64,000 nt of DNA, from assembly GCF_024741235.1 (NCBI RefSeq), contig NZ_JANSKA010000002.1, positions 124,001 through 188,000 of the forward strand, written 5' to 3'. The notes under the pieces were generated by a model that did not search any database, was not told the DNA's origin, and saw nothing but the letters and a program-made list of their open reading frames with translations. The stretch is from Tractidigestivibacter montrealensis. Lineage in GTDB: Bacteria; Actinomycetota; Coriobacteriia; Coriobacteriales; Atopobiaceae. Numbering within the stretch: position 1 is the first letter of the stretch; each line of letters begins with the position of its first letter. Shown one piece after another: positions 42,240-50,882 of this stretch. A program made the translations under genes and the position numbers.

Positions 42240-42833
42240 ACGCGTGCGTACCTGACGGACACGGCGCGAGACCATGGCAGCATCGACGTTCTCGTGAACA
42301 ACGCCGCCGGCGTCGGCCTCAAGGATGGTCGCGTGGACGAGATTTCGCTTGAGGACTGGGACGCGATGTTTGCCTCCGGCGTCCGTGGCACTTTCTATGC
42401 GATCAAGGCGGTCCTGCCGTACATGCGCGCCGCGGGCGGCGGCTCGATTGTGAACATTGGGTCCATGGCGTCCATCTCGGGTGACCTGGGCTCCACTGCC
42501 TATGCCTGCAGCAAGGCGGGCGTGGACATGCTCACCTCCTCCGTGGCCCTGCAGTATGGCAAGGAGAACATTCGCTGCAACTGCGTTCGACCGGGGCTTA
42601 TCGTGACCCCGCAGAACGAGGCGCACGTTCCGCAGCAGCTCAAGGACGTCTTCCTGAGCAACATCGAGGTCAATCGCTACGGAAGCCCCGCGGACATCGC
42701 GCATGCGTGCACGTACTTTGCCTCCGACGAGAGTGGCTACGTTACCGGACAGGTTATCAATGTGGATGGTGGCTTGAACTCGCACGCCCCCACTGTGGCT
42801 CAGTTCCGCTCGGCCGGATCGAGGACCTGGTAG
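42240..42833 (+). pseudogene. 5'-truncated short-chain dehydrogenase
   Basis: The frame is open from 42204, but SDR similarity starts only near 42245 with HGSIDVLVNNAAGVG. The first 75-85 residues of the Rossmann fold, including the TGxxxGIG cofactor loop, are missing, since the pepC copy 2 start lies at 42185. The rest is well kept: NIGSMASISG (Ser), YACSK (Tyr-Lys) and GQVINVDGG. The product cannot bind NAD(P) normally. The breakpoint is probably 42235-42250. MarR begins right after its stop. Confidence 0.75.
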
Positions 42834-43292
42834 ATGCCTAAGAGTGAACCTGGTGAGGCCGGCGTGGCGAACGCCGGCCTCTCGCCTACGTACCGCATGC
42901 GCGTTGCCTTCGAGGGTAAGATTGTGGCGCCGTACCGAGATACGTATCGTGGGGAGCTCGGTCAGGCGCAGGTGGAGCTGCTGGAACTGCTGTACATGCG
43001 CGGCACTATGCACCAGTATGAGCTGGTAAACGAGCTGCGCACCTCTAAGCAGCACGTTTCGAAAATGACCTCACGGCTGGAGCAGATGGGCTATGTCGCG
43101 AGGAGCGTGGATGACGCTGACGCGCGAGGCCACGTTGTTGTGTTGACCGATGCCGGCCACGCGTATGTCGGTCGGCACATCGCGGAAGGCTCCAAGCGGG
43201 CGCGCGAGTTGTATTCGCATCTAAGCGATACGGAACGCAGGGAGCTCGACCAGGCAATGCTCACGGTTGCCCGGCTGCTCGAGAAGGCATAG
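42834..43292 (+). CDS. MarR family regulator
   Basis: A 152-residue winged-helix regulator: QAQVELLELLYMRGTMHQYEL, recognition helix TSKQHVSKMTSRLEQMGYV, and wing RSVDDADARGHVVVLTDAG. The first 25 residues are a variable lead. ATG 42834 directly follows the truncated SDR stop, so the two were once one transcript. Its target is unknown; the inverted repeat downstream (43325-43418) is too large for a usual MarR operator. Confidence 0.88.
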   Translation: MPKSEPGEAGVANAGLSPTYRMRVAFEGKIVAPYRDTYRGELGQAQVELLELLYMRGTMHQYELVNELRTSKQHVSKMTSRLEQMGYVARSVDDADARGHVVVLTDAGHAYVGRHIAEGSKRARELYSHLSDTERRELDQAMLTVARLLEKA

Positions 43293-43324
43293 AGGGTGGG
43301 CGTGCGTGCGTCGCTCTGCTCCAT

Positions 43325-43418
43325 AACCTCACACGTGTTGTTTCTTATTTTATTATTTCTGGTGTACAACTGGGATTTTCTTGCCATTGATAAAACAAGA
43401 AACAACACGTGTGAGGTT
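43325..43418. repeat. 94 bp element with perfect 22-bp terminal inverted repeats
   Basis: Arms 43325-43346 and 43397-43418 are exact reverse complements over 22 bases, starting AACCTCACACGTG. Pairing continues inward with mismatches over about 10 more A/T-rich positions. The A/T-rich interior contrasts with its neighbours. No ORF inside. Between marR and cca; it could end the marR transcript or be a MITE. Confidence 0.8.
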
Positions 43419-43504
43419 CTTTGGCCAAACGGCAAACGGCCATTTCGCCGACGCGCTATACTCGGCGAGAAAGAAACCCAACGCCCAGAGCAGGGAGGAT
43501 GCGC

Positions 43505-44902
43505 ATGCGGACCGTGCGAGTCGTACCCGCATACCCCGTGCCGGACTATGGCCTGCGTGTCCTGCGCGCACTCGAGGACGCTGGCTTCGAGACGTGGGTC
43601 GTTGGCGGCTGGGTGCGCGACGCGCTTCTCGGCGCGCCGATGCATGACGTAGACGTGACGACCTCCGCACCCTGGCAGGAGACCGAGCGCGTGCTTCGCG
43701 CTGCAGGCATCGAGGTGCACGAGACGGGCACTGCCCACGGCACCGTGACCGCCGTGATAGACGGACAGCCCGTCGAGGTGACAACCTATCGCGTCGAGGG
43801 CACCTACTCGGATCGCCGCCACCCCGACGAGGTGCGCTTTGTCCGGGACGTGCGAGAAGACCTTGCGCGGCGCGACTTTACGGTGAATGCCATGGCCTAC
43901 CACCCGGATCGCGGGCTTCTCGACCTCTTTGGCGGGCGAGAAGACCTTTCGCGCGGGGTGGTGCGCGCGGTGGGGGATCCGTACCGGCGTTTTGAGGAGG
44001 ACGCGCTGCGCGTTCTTCGTGCTGTGCGCTTTGCCTGTCGTCTGGGGTTTGAGGTCGAGCCACGCACGCAGGCAGCGCTTGTGGCGTGTGCCCCAGAGCT
44101 TGACGGAATTGCGCGCGAGCGCGTGGGTCAGGAGATGGACGGCATCGTTGCCTCCGGGCACGTCTCGTGGGCGCTGAATAACGAGTTCGACGTGCTTGCC
44201 CGAGCCGTGCCCGCGCTCATTCCCATGCGGGGCATGGACCAGCGTAGTCCCTACCACGCCTACGATCTACTGGAGCACACCGCTCGCGTGTGCGCCGGCG
44301 TCGAGGCGTTTTCCGGCGGCGCCCCCATGCAGGCGCTCAGGTGGGCGGCGCTTCTCCACGATGCGGGCAAGCCCATGTGCGCGTCCGTCGACGAGAATGG
44401 CCGTGGGCACTTTCGCGATCACCAGCGCGCGGGCGCAATCCTCTGCAAGGATGCGCTCCTCGGGCTTGCTCTACCGCACGAGGTTGCTGACCGAGCGGCA
44501 GCTCTCGTTAGGTATCACGACCGACATCTCTCGGCTTCTCCGGCTGGCGTGCGTAGGCTCCTGCGGCGGCTTGACCAGGCGCGGCCCGGCGAGGCGCCTG
44601 CGCTTGCCTACCAGCTGCTCGACCTGCAGCGCGCCGATGCCATCGCAAAGGCGTGGCCCTGTGCTCAGCGTGCGGTTGAACTGGACGTGTTTGAACGAGC
44701 CCTCTCTGGGGAACTTTCGCGCGGGACGGCGTTTCGTGTGCGCGACCTGGCGGTTGGCGGGGGAGACGTGATGCGCGCGCTGGGCGTTGCCCCTGGGCCC
44801 GAGGTGGGCCAGGCACTCTCGGCGCTCCTTGACGATGTGATCTACGGACGTGTCGAGAACAGCCGGGAAGCCCTTCTCGCTTGGCTATATGAGAAGCGCT
44901 AG
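43505..44902 (+). CDS. CCA tRNA nucleotidyltransferase / polyA polymerase family, HD domain
   Basis: A 465-residue class II nucleotidyltransferase. N-terminal GGWVRDALLGAPMHDVDVTTSA holds the catalytic DxD; RRDFTVNAMAY and DPYRRFEEDALRVLRAVRFA are CCA-enzyme motifs. A C-terminal HD domain has LLHDAGKP and HFRDHQRAGA. It probably adds or repairs the tRNA CCA end, although both tRNAs here encode CCA. ATG 43505 lies six bases after GGGAGG; ATG 43499 is possible. Confidence 0.9.
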   Translation: MRTVRVVPAYPVPDYGLRVLRALEDAGFETWVVGGWVRDALLGAPMHDVDVTTSAPWQETERVLRAAGIEVHETGTAHGTVTAVIDGQPVEVTTYRVEGTYSDRRHPDEVRFVRDVREDLARRDFTVNAMAYHPDRGLLDLFGGREDLSRGVVRAVGDPYRRFEEDALRVLRAVRFACRLGFEVEPRTQAALVACAPELDGIARERVGQEMDGIVASGHVSWALNNEFDVLARAVPALIPMRGMDQRSPYHAYDLLEHTARVCAGVEAFSGGAPMQALRWAALLHDAGKPMCASVDENGRGHFRDHQRAGAILCKDALLGLALPHEVADRAAALVRYHDRHLSASPAGVRRLLRRLDQARPGEAPALAYQLLDLQRADAIAKAWPCAQRAVELDVFERALSGELSRGTAFRVRDLAVGGGDVMRALGVAPGPEVGQALSALLDDVIYGRVENSREALLAWLYEKR

Positions 44903-44977
44903 CGCAGACATTTTTGCAGGTAAGGGCTGGTTGTGCGCATTAATCTTGCGAGACGAGAAAAAAGTTCAAATTGAGGC

Positions 44978-45006
44978 TTGCAAAGACGTTGGGTATGCCG
45001 TAAAGT
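44978..45006 (+). promoter_or_regulatory. Promoter of the tRNA pair
   Basis: TTGCAA (44978-44983) and TAAAGT (45001-45006) are 17 bases apart, placing a start near 45013, 27 bases before tRNA-Gln. Confidence 0.65.
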
Positions 45007-45039
45007 ATCTTCTCGCGTTGAGACAGGACAGACATTAAT

Positions 45040-45113
45040 TGGGATGTCGTCTAGCGGTAGGACAGCGGATTCTGGTTCCGTCAACGGGAGTTCGATTCTC
45101 TCCATCCCAGCCA
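45040..45113 (+). tRNA. tRNA-Gln (CTG)
   Basis: Cloverleaf: acceptor TGGGATG/CATCCCA, D arm GTCT/GGAC, anticodon stem GCGGA/TCCGT with loop TTCTGGT and anticodon CTG, T arm with loop TTCGATT, discriminator G and encoded CCA. Reads CAG, the favoured Gln codon here. Confidence 0.96.
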
Positions 45114-45133
45114 CTGTCCTCACAACTGAATAT

Positions 45134-45210
45134 GGCCCGTTCGTCTAGCGGCCTAGGACGCCGCCCTCTCAAGGCGGAGATCAGCAGTTCGAATCTGCTA
45201 CGGGCTACCA
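45134..45210 (+). tRNA. tRNA-Glu (CTC)
   Basis: Acceptor GGCCCGT/ACGGGCT, anticodon stem CCGCC/GGCGG with loop CTCTCAA and anticodon CTC, T loop TTCGAAT, discriminator A and encoded CCA. Reads GAG. Twenty bases after tRNA-Gln, same transcript. Confidence 0.96.
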
Positions 45211-45218
45211 AGAAACCG

Positions 45219-45249
45219 CAGGTCATCGGCTATGCCGGTGGCCTGTTTT
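45219..45249 (+). terminator. Terminator of the tRNA operon
   Basis: CAGGTCATCGGC (45219-45230) and GCCGGTGGCCTG (45234-45245) form a stem with two imperfect pairs and a TAT loop, followed by TTTT. Confidence 0.75.
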
Positions 45250-45409
45250 CGTGTCAAAAGGAACAGGGCTCGTACACTTGGCGCCCAATGAATCTTTGCT
45301 TGGGGTCCCAAGGCCTGTCTCTCGGCGCGCTCTATGAAGAAATGCCCTCCCCGGCGCACAGTCTCTGGTGCCGTCACAGCACCCAAGTGCCCCACGTCGG
45401 CTCTGGCCC

Positions 45410-47008
45410 CTATGCGCATGCGCCGCAGGCGCCGCATCCTCCACGCGCCGTGGGTGTGGCAGCAAGCCCGCCCTCTGCTGTCTCGCGCAGCGTTGGCGGA
45501 AGCGCTGCCCCAACTGATGCCATCGCATCCACGACCTCGTCAAACGGAATGGGGCATCCCACGCCCGAGAGCGCCAGCTGTGCCGAGCTCATCGCGCACG
45601 CCACGCCCATCGCGTTTCTCGCCTGGCAGGGGAACTCCACCATGCCGCCCACGGGGTCACAGACCAGCCCCAGCGTGTTCGCAATCGCAAGCGACGCAGC
45701 ATCCAGGCACTGCGCGGGCGTGCCGCCGAGAATCTCCACCAAGGCGCTTGCGGCCATGGCAGAAGCTGTGCCAACCTCGGCCTGGCAGCCGCCCTCGGCG
45801 CCCGCGACCGTCGCGTTGGTCGAGACAAGCGCCCCCACGGCGGCGGCGTTCCACAGCGCGCGCCTGATGGCGGCATCCTCCGCGCCCGTGGCCTCTGCGC
45901 AGGCGAGAAGCGCTCCGGGCACCACGCCCGCGCTTCCGGCCGTGGGAGCGGCCACAATGACGCCCATCGTGGCCGAGCGCTCGAGCGTTGCCATGGCAAA
46001 CGCCGTCGCTCGCGTGAGCGCGGTTCCCAAAAGTGCCCCAGCAAGTCCGTCCCCGCCTGCGCAGGCAGCAACACTTGCTGCCTGCCCGCCGAGGAGCCCG
46101 CCCAGCGATGCCTTGGGCCGCGCGATGGCCTCGGTCGTCTCGCTGCGCATGACCTCGAGCACGCGGGCCATGGCGGCGTCGGGGGAGTGGGGACCGGTCG
46201 AGTCACCAGCAAGCTCCGCCTCGCGTGCGCGCATGAGCTCGCCAATCGAGAGCTGTCGTGCGCCGCAGGCGGCAAGCAGCTGCGACCCGCTTGCAAACGA
46301 AAGACCTGACTCCACGGGTGCGCTTGCGCCGGCCGCGCCGGGAACGTTTACCTGCGTAGCAAACTCAACATGGTCGGTTGCGCCGAGAAGCTCGAGGAGG
46401 CGTGCCCCCACGGGCTCATCTACCTCGAAGACCGTGTACGCCTTGCCGCCGCGCTCCTCCCGGAAGGTGCTCATGGTGGCTATGTTCACGTTGGCCGTCG
46501 AGAGCGTCCGCGTGAGCGCCGCAAGCACGCCGGGCAGGTCGCGGTGCTCAACGAAGATGGTGGGCATGTCGCCGGCGATGCTCACGCGAACGCCATCGAT
46601 GCTGCTTACGCGTACGCGCCCGCCGCCAAGCGACTCGCCGGTGACCGAGATGGAAGACCCGCCCTCGCACTCCATGCGAATCTCGACAGTGTTGGGGTGA
46701 AGCCCCTCGTCACGGCCCCCTTCGGTGATGGTAAAGCCGAGGCCGGCCTCCCGAGCCAGCTCGAAGGAGCGCCTCACGCGGATGTCTGCCGGTCCAAGCC
46801 CCAGAATGCCAGCGACAAGCGCGCGGTCTGTCCCGTGGCCCAGGTGCGTGCGCGAGAACGAGTTGTACAGGACAAAGTCCACGTGGCAGATGGGTGCGGG
46901 CGCAAGCGAGCGCGCTACCAGTGCAATTCTCAGCGCGCCTGCGGTGTGTGAGGAGGACGGACCCACCATGATGGGGCCAAGCACCTCGAACGCTGACATC
47001 GTGACCAT
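45410..47008 (-). CDS. sdaA: L-serine ammonia-lyase, single chain, iron-sulfur type
   Basis: A 532-residue [4Fe-4S] serine dehydratase making pyruvate and ammonia. The beta domain (1-160) has IMVGPSSSHTAGALRIA, an ACT domain follows (about 155-225, DLPGVLAALTRTLSTANVN), and the alpha domain has MGVIVAAPTAGSAGVVPG, EGGCQAEVGTASAM and GLVCDPVGGMVEFPC, with cluster cysteines, and a Cys-rich CGACGACA end. ATG 47008 is chosen because GAGAGGAG precedes it; a longer start at 47044 has no ribosome site. Downstream of gltX. Confidence 0.94.
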   Translation of the reverse strand: MVTMSAFEVLGPIMVGPSSSHTAGALRIALVARSLAPAPICHVDFVLYNSFSRTHLGHGTDRALVAGILGLGPADIRVRRSFELAREAGLGFTITEGGRDEGLHPNTVEIRMECEGGSSISVTGESLGGGRVRVSSIDGVRVSIAGDMPTIFVEHRDLPGVLAALTRTLSTANVNIATMSTFREERGGKAYTVFEVDEPVGARLLELLGATDHVEFATQVNVPGAAGASAPVESGLSFASGSQLLAACGARQLSIGELMRAREAELAGDSTGPHSPDAAMARVLEVMRSETTEAIARPKASLGGLLGGQAASVAACAGGDGLAGALLGTALTRATAFAMATLERSATMGVIVAAPTAGSAGVVPGALLACAEATGAEDAAIRRALWNAAAVGALVSTNATVAGAEGGCQAEVGTASAMAASALVEILGGTPAQCLDAASLAIANTLGLVCDPVGGMVEFPCQARNAMGVACAMSSAQLALSGVGCPIPFDEVVDAMASVGAALPPTLRETAEGGLAATPTARGGCGACGACA

Positions 47009-47076
47009 CGTCGCTCCTCTCGCCTCGAACCCATTCTTGTCCACGCATTGCCGCCGGCAGCGGCGCCGATAAGAGC

Positions 47077-47106
47077 GCGCCCGGGGCGAGTGACCGCTCC
47101 GGGCGC
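47077..47106. terminator. Hairpin between gltX and sdaA
   Basis: GCGCCCGG (47077-47084) pairs with CCGGGCGC (47099-47106) around a 14-base loop. It lies just past the gltX stop on the minus strand; no T-run, so attenuation or RNA stability are as likely as termination. Confidence 0.4.
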
Positions 47107-47113
47107 ACCGGTC

Positions 47114-48607
47114 CTACTCTGCTGCGATACCCTCCGCGCGCCTGAGTCGCGCGAGCGTGCAGTCACGCCCGAGAAGCTCGAGCGACTCGCCTAGCGGAGG
47201 CGAGACCTGGTTGCCACAGGCGGCTACGCGTACGGCCCCAAAGAACTTGCGCTTGGAGGCACCAAGCTTCTCCGGCAGTGCCTCGAGCGCGGCGTTGATG
47301 GCGTCGGCGTGCCACGCGGCACTGTCAAGCGCCTCGAGCGCCTCGGTCGCAGCGGTCACAAAGCCGCGAGCGCCGGCCTTGGCCAGGTTCTTCTCGACGG
47401 ACTTCTCGTCCAGCTCGACCTCGTTGCCCTGGTAGAGGAAGCGAGCCTTCTCTACCACGTCTGGCGCCACCACGGTGCGGGGCTTCAAGATGGAGGAGAG
47501 CAGGTCGTACCAGGCGTCATCGTGCGCCAGGTCGCCCTCGGCAGCCTCGAGACCCGCGGCGCGAAGCTCCGGCACAAGCACGCGCTCGGAGAACTCGTGG
47601 TCGCTCATGGCCAGGTAGTAGGCCTGGTTGATGGCATCGAGCTTCTTGGGGTCAAACGTCGAGGGGTTCTTCGAGACGTGGTCGAGCGAGAACTCGCGTG
47701 CCAGCACGTCGCGCGGCACGATGGTGGTCTCGCCGTCGAGCGACCAGCCGAGAAGCGCCAGGTAGTTCACGAAAGCGTCGGAGAGGTAGCCGGCGTCGCG
47801 GTACTCCTCGACCGAGGTCGCGCCGTGGCGCTTGGAGAGCTTCTTGCCGTCTGGCCCCAGAATCATCGAGATGTGCGCGAAGGTGGGCACGGGTGCACCC
47901 AGGGCCTCGTAGACCATGATCTGGCGCGGCGTGTTGGAGAGGTGGTCGTCGCCACGGATGACGTGCGTGATGCCCATCATGGCGTCGTCCACCACGGTGG
48001 CAAAGTTGTAGGTGGGGGTGCCATCGGAGCGGAAGATGATGAAGTCGTCCAGCTCGCGGGCGTTGAAGGTCACGTCACCGTGGACCGCGTCGTGCACTAC
48101 CACGTCGCCGCGGTCGAGAGGGACCTTGATGCGCAGGGTGTAGGGCTCGCCCGCGTCGATGCGGCGCTTGGCCTCGGCGGGGTCAAGGTCGCGGCAGGTG
48201 CGCTGGTAGCCCTGGAAGGGGTCGTGGCGCGCCTCTGCGGCGGCCTTGTCGGCCGCGAGCTTCTCGGGCGTGCAGAAGCACGGATACGCCTTGCCCTCGT
48301 CCCACAGGCGCTGTGCGGCGTCGCGGTAGAGCTGCATGCGGTCGGTCTGGCGGTAGGGGCCGTAGTCGCCGCCCACCTCGGGGCCCTCGTCCCAGTCGAG
48401 TCCCAGCCAGCGCATGGCGCGCAGGATGATCTGAGTGTTCTCCTCGGTCGAGCGGGTTGGGTCAGTGTCATCGATGCGCAGGATGAAGGTGCCGTGGTTC
48501 GCGCGGGCAAATGCCCAGTTGTAGATTGCGGTGCGAGCGCCGCCCACGTGGAGCTTGCCGGTGGGGGAGGGCGCAAAGCGCACGCGCACGTGTCTGTCTT
48601 CTGCCAA
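47114..48607 (-). CDS. gltX: Glutamyl-tRNA synthetase
   Basis: A 497-residue class I synthetase. RFAPSPTGKLHVGGARTA carries the HIGH-type site in its HVGG form, and KLSKRHGAT is the KMSKS equivalent. IDDTDPTRS and RGDDHLSNTPRQIM are typical. TTG 48607 is chosen as start: GAGAGG lies upstream and the product begins AEDRHVRVRF like homologues; ATG 48643 would add 12 residues without a ribosome site. No gatCAB genes are seen nearby, so whether it also charges tRNA-Gln cannot be told here. AGTATA (48654-48659, plus strand) may be its -10 on the minus strand. Confidence 0.96.
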   Translation of the reverse strand: MAEDRHVRVRFAPSPTGKLHVGGARTAIYNWAFARANHGTFILRIDDTDPTRSTEENTQIILRAMRWLGLDWDEGPEVGGDYGPYRQTDRMQLYRDAAQRLWDEGKAYPCFCTPEKLAADKAAAEARHDPFQGYQRTCRDLDPAEAKRRIDAGEPYTLRIKVPLDRGDVVVHDAVHGDVTFNARELDDFIIFRSDGTPTYNFATVVDDAMMGITHVIRGDDHLSNTPRQIMVYEALGAPVPTFAHISMILGPDGKKLSKRHGATSVEEYRDAGYLSDAFVNYLALLGWSLDGETTIVPRDVLAREFSLDHVSKNPSTFDPKKLDAINQAYYLAMSDHEFSERVLVPELRAAGLEAAEGDLAHDDAWYDLLSSILKPRTVVAPDVVEKARFLYQGNEVELDEKSVEKNLAKAGARGFVTAATEALEALDSAAWHADAINAALEALPEKLGASKRKFFGAVRVAACGNQVSPPLGESLELLGRDCTLARLRRAEGIAAE

Positions 48608-48701
48608 GGTGGTGCCTCTCGTTAGTCTCTTGCTGCCGTGCATTCAGCGTCCCAGTATAGACGCAGCCGTCCGTCGCGTGCCACGCGGCCGCGGCCGTTG
48701 C

Positions 48702-50882
48702 CTACATGATCTTTGTGGACTCGAGCTTCTCGTTGATCCAGTTGTTGAGACGCACGACCGGCTTGCGCAGCAGCAGTCCCAGGATAAGAGAGAGCACCAC
48801 GTAGATGCCCAGGATCGACATCTCGATTGCCCAGGTGAAGCCATAGAACCCACCGATGCACTCGTGCAGGGCGGCAATCCCGTGCACAAAGGGGAGCGTG
48901 GGGTAGAAGGTCTGGAATGCCTTGGGCAGCATCTCCACCGGGAAGGTGCCGCCGGAGCCCGCAACCTGGATCACCAGCAGGAACACGCAGATGGCCTTGC
49001 CCACGTCGCCAAACGATACCGTGAACGCGTACATGATGTTCACGAAGACCACCGACATGAGGCAGCACGTGAGCACAAACACCACCATGTCAGCGCACTG
49101 CACGCCCAGGTAGAAGAGGTCTCCAAACGAGACAAGCAGAGCCTGGAGAATGCCCAGCAGGTCAAAGAGGAGAAGCCTCCCCAGGTAGCCGTGGCGCGGG
49201 CGGGCGTTTGCCTCGGCAAGTTCGGCGTCCGAGACCTGCGCCTTGCACATGGCGACAAGGACGACGGCGCCCACCCAAAGCGCAAGCGTGGTGTAGAAGC
49301 CCGCCATGGCCGAGCCGGTGTTGGCAATGGGGTAGACGGCAACGCGGTCGAGGCCCACGGGCTGCGAGAGGAACGTTGCAAGGTCGGTGGGGTTTGCCGA
49401 GAGGATCTGGCGCACCTGCTGGGCGTCGCCGGACTCGAGCGCCGCGGTGAGGCGCGCGGAGAGGTCGTCGAGGTCATCGGCCATGCCGTTGACCTGCTCG
49501 GCGGAAGAGTCGAGCAGGCTCTTCATGTCCGCGAGATTGCCGGAGGTGAGAGAGGCCGCCTCGCTCACATCGCTCACGGTACCCTCGAGCTTGATCGAGA
49601 CGGTGTTCGCCGCCGTGGAGGCGGAGTCGATGGAGCTGGCAAGGTCCGAGAGCTGCGTTCGCAGGTCGGAGTCAAAGCTGCCACGCGCGTCCTCGATCTG
49701 CTGCGCGTCCTGCTCGATGAGTGCCTCCACGTCCTCGTGGTCCTGCTTGGCGTCGGCAACGCCGTTCTCGAGGTTTGTCGCCGAGGTGCGCAGGCGCTCG
49801 GCCATCGCGCGCTGCGTGGAGATGACGCCCTCCACGCGCGAGATCGTGGGGTCGAGGAGCGATTTCATGTCCTCGGGGAGTAGCTCCTGGAGCGACTTGA
49901 GGCTGTTGTCGAGCTCCTGGTAGGCATCGGCGTGCGCATCGATGCGCGTCGCGATGTCGCGGAGCTTTGCCGCGCCGTCTGAGGCGTCGGTCTGCGCGGT
50001 GTCGAAGGCGGTGTCCACCGCGTCAGAGACCGAGTCAAAGCTCTCCTTGCTGGTGGAGAGCGCCTCGTCTATGGCGGCAGACGCCGTGTCCACGGAGTCG
50101 CCCACCTTGCGCACGCCCTGGGCAGATTCCGCCAGCGCGTTGCGCACGTCCTGGGTCGAGGAGTCGGTCCCCGAGAGCAGGGTTGAGGAGGAGTCTATGA
50201 TGGAGCCCGCCGATGAGAGCAGACTCGAGTAGACGCCCATGTGCGACGAGACGGTGCGCAGGTCGGTCGATGCCTGCGAGATGGCGTTGTCCAGGTTCTG
50301 GCTGATTTCCATGAGCTGATCGTCGCTCACGTAGCCGGAGATCTCAGAGAGGGCGCCTGCGCCCATCTCGCCCAGGCTCTGCGCAAAGTCGGTCTGGATG
50401 CTGTTCTTCACAGAGGTCGCGGCCTTGTCGGTCACGATGGGCGCGATGGCGTTCTCCTTCTGGTTGCTGTAGTAGACGATGGCCGCCTGCTGGATGTCAT
50501 CCGAGAAGACCGTGAGCATATCTTTGGTGAAGTCCTCGGGAATCACGATGGCCGCGTAGTACTTGCCGCTACGCACGCCCTCGACGGCATCGTCCTCGGT
50601 TGTGACCACGTAGCCGATGGTTTTCTTCTGCGAGAGATTCGAGGCCACGCGTTCGCCAAGGTTGATCTTTACGGGGATGGTGTCGCTTTGGTAGCCCTCG
50701 TCGCTGTTGGCAACGGCCACCTTGAGGTTGCCGGTGTTGCCGTAGGGGTCCCAGCTTCCCGCAATGTTGAACCATGCGTAGAGCGACGGAATGACCACGA
50801 GGCCCACGCACACGATGAGCGAGATGATGTTCTTGGTCGCGTGCTTCACGTCAAGGCAGAAGATGCGCCAAATCTTTCTCAT
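48702..50882 (-). CDS. YhgE/Pip family membrane protein 1
   Basis: A 726-residue protein with one N-terminal membrane segment (about 18-38, ending PSLYAWFNI), a large outer region (about 40-520) rich in coiled coil and Ser/Asp/Ala, and five or six C-terminal membrane segments (about 535-715) of the ABC-2 permease type. The NIAGSWDPYGNTG segment after the first helix is the Pip signature. Homologues are phage infection proteins and ESX/type VII-linked EsaA-like proteins, without proven transport. The start overlaps the stop of the next gene upstream by four bases. Confidence 0.92.
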   Translation of the reverse strand: MRKIWRIFCLDVKHATKNIISLIVCVGLVVIPSLYAWFNIAGSWDPYGNTGNLKVAVANSDEGYQSDTIPVKINLGERVASNLSQKKTIGYVVTTEDDAVEGVRSGKYYAAIVIPEDFTKDMLTVFSDDIQQAAIVYYSNQKENAIAPIVTDKAATSVKNSIQTDFAQSLGEMGAGALSEISGYVSDDQLMEISQNLDNAISQASTDLRTVSSHMGVYSSLLSSAGSIIDSSSTLLSGTDSSTQDVRNALAESAQGVRKVGDSVDTASAAIDEALSTSKESFDSVSDAVDTAFDTAQTDASDGAAKLRDIATRIDAHADAYQELDNSLKSLQELLPEDMKSLLDPTISRVEGVISTQRAMAERLRTSATNLENGVADAKQDHEDVEALIEQDAQQIEDARGSFDSDLRTQLSDLASSIDSASTAANTVSIKLEGTVSDVSEAASLTSGNLADMKSLLDSSAEQVNGMADDLDDLSARLTAALESGDAQQVRQILSANPTDLATFLSQPVGLDRVAVYPIANTGSAMAGFYTTLALWVGAVVLVAMCKAQVSDAELAEANARPRHGYLGRLLLFDLLGILQALLVSFGDLFYLGVQCADMVVFVLTCCLMSVVFVNIMYAFTVSFGDVGKAICVFLLVIQVAGSGGTFPVEMLPKAFQTFYPTLPFVHGIAALHECIGGFYGFTWAIEMSILGIYVVLSLILGLLLRKPVVRLNNWINEKLESTKIM

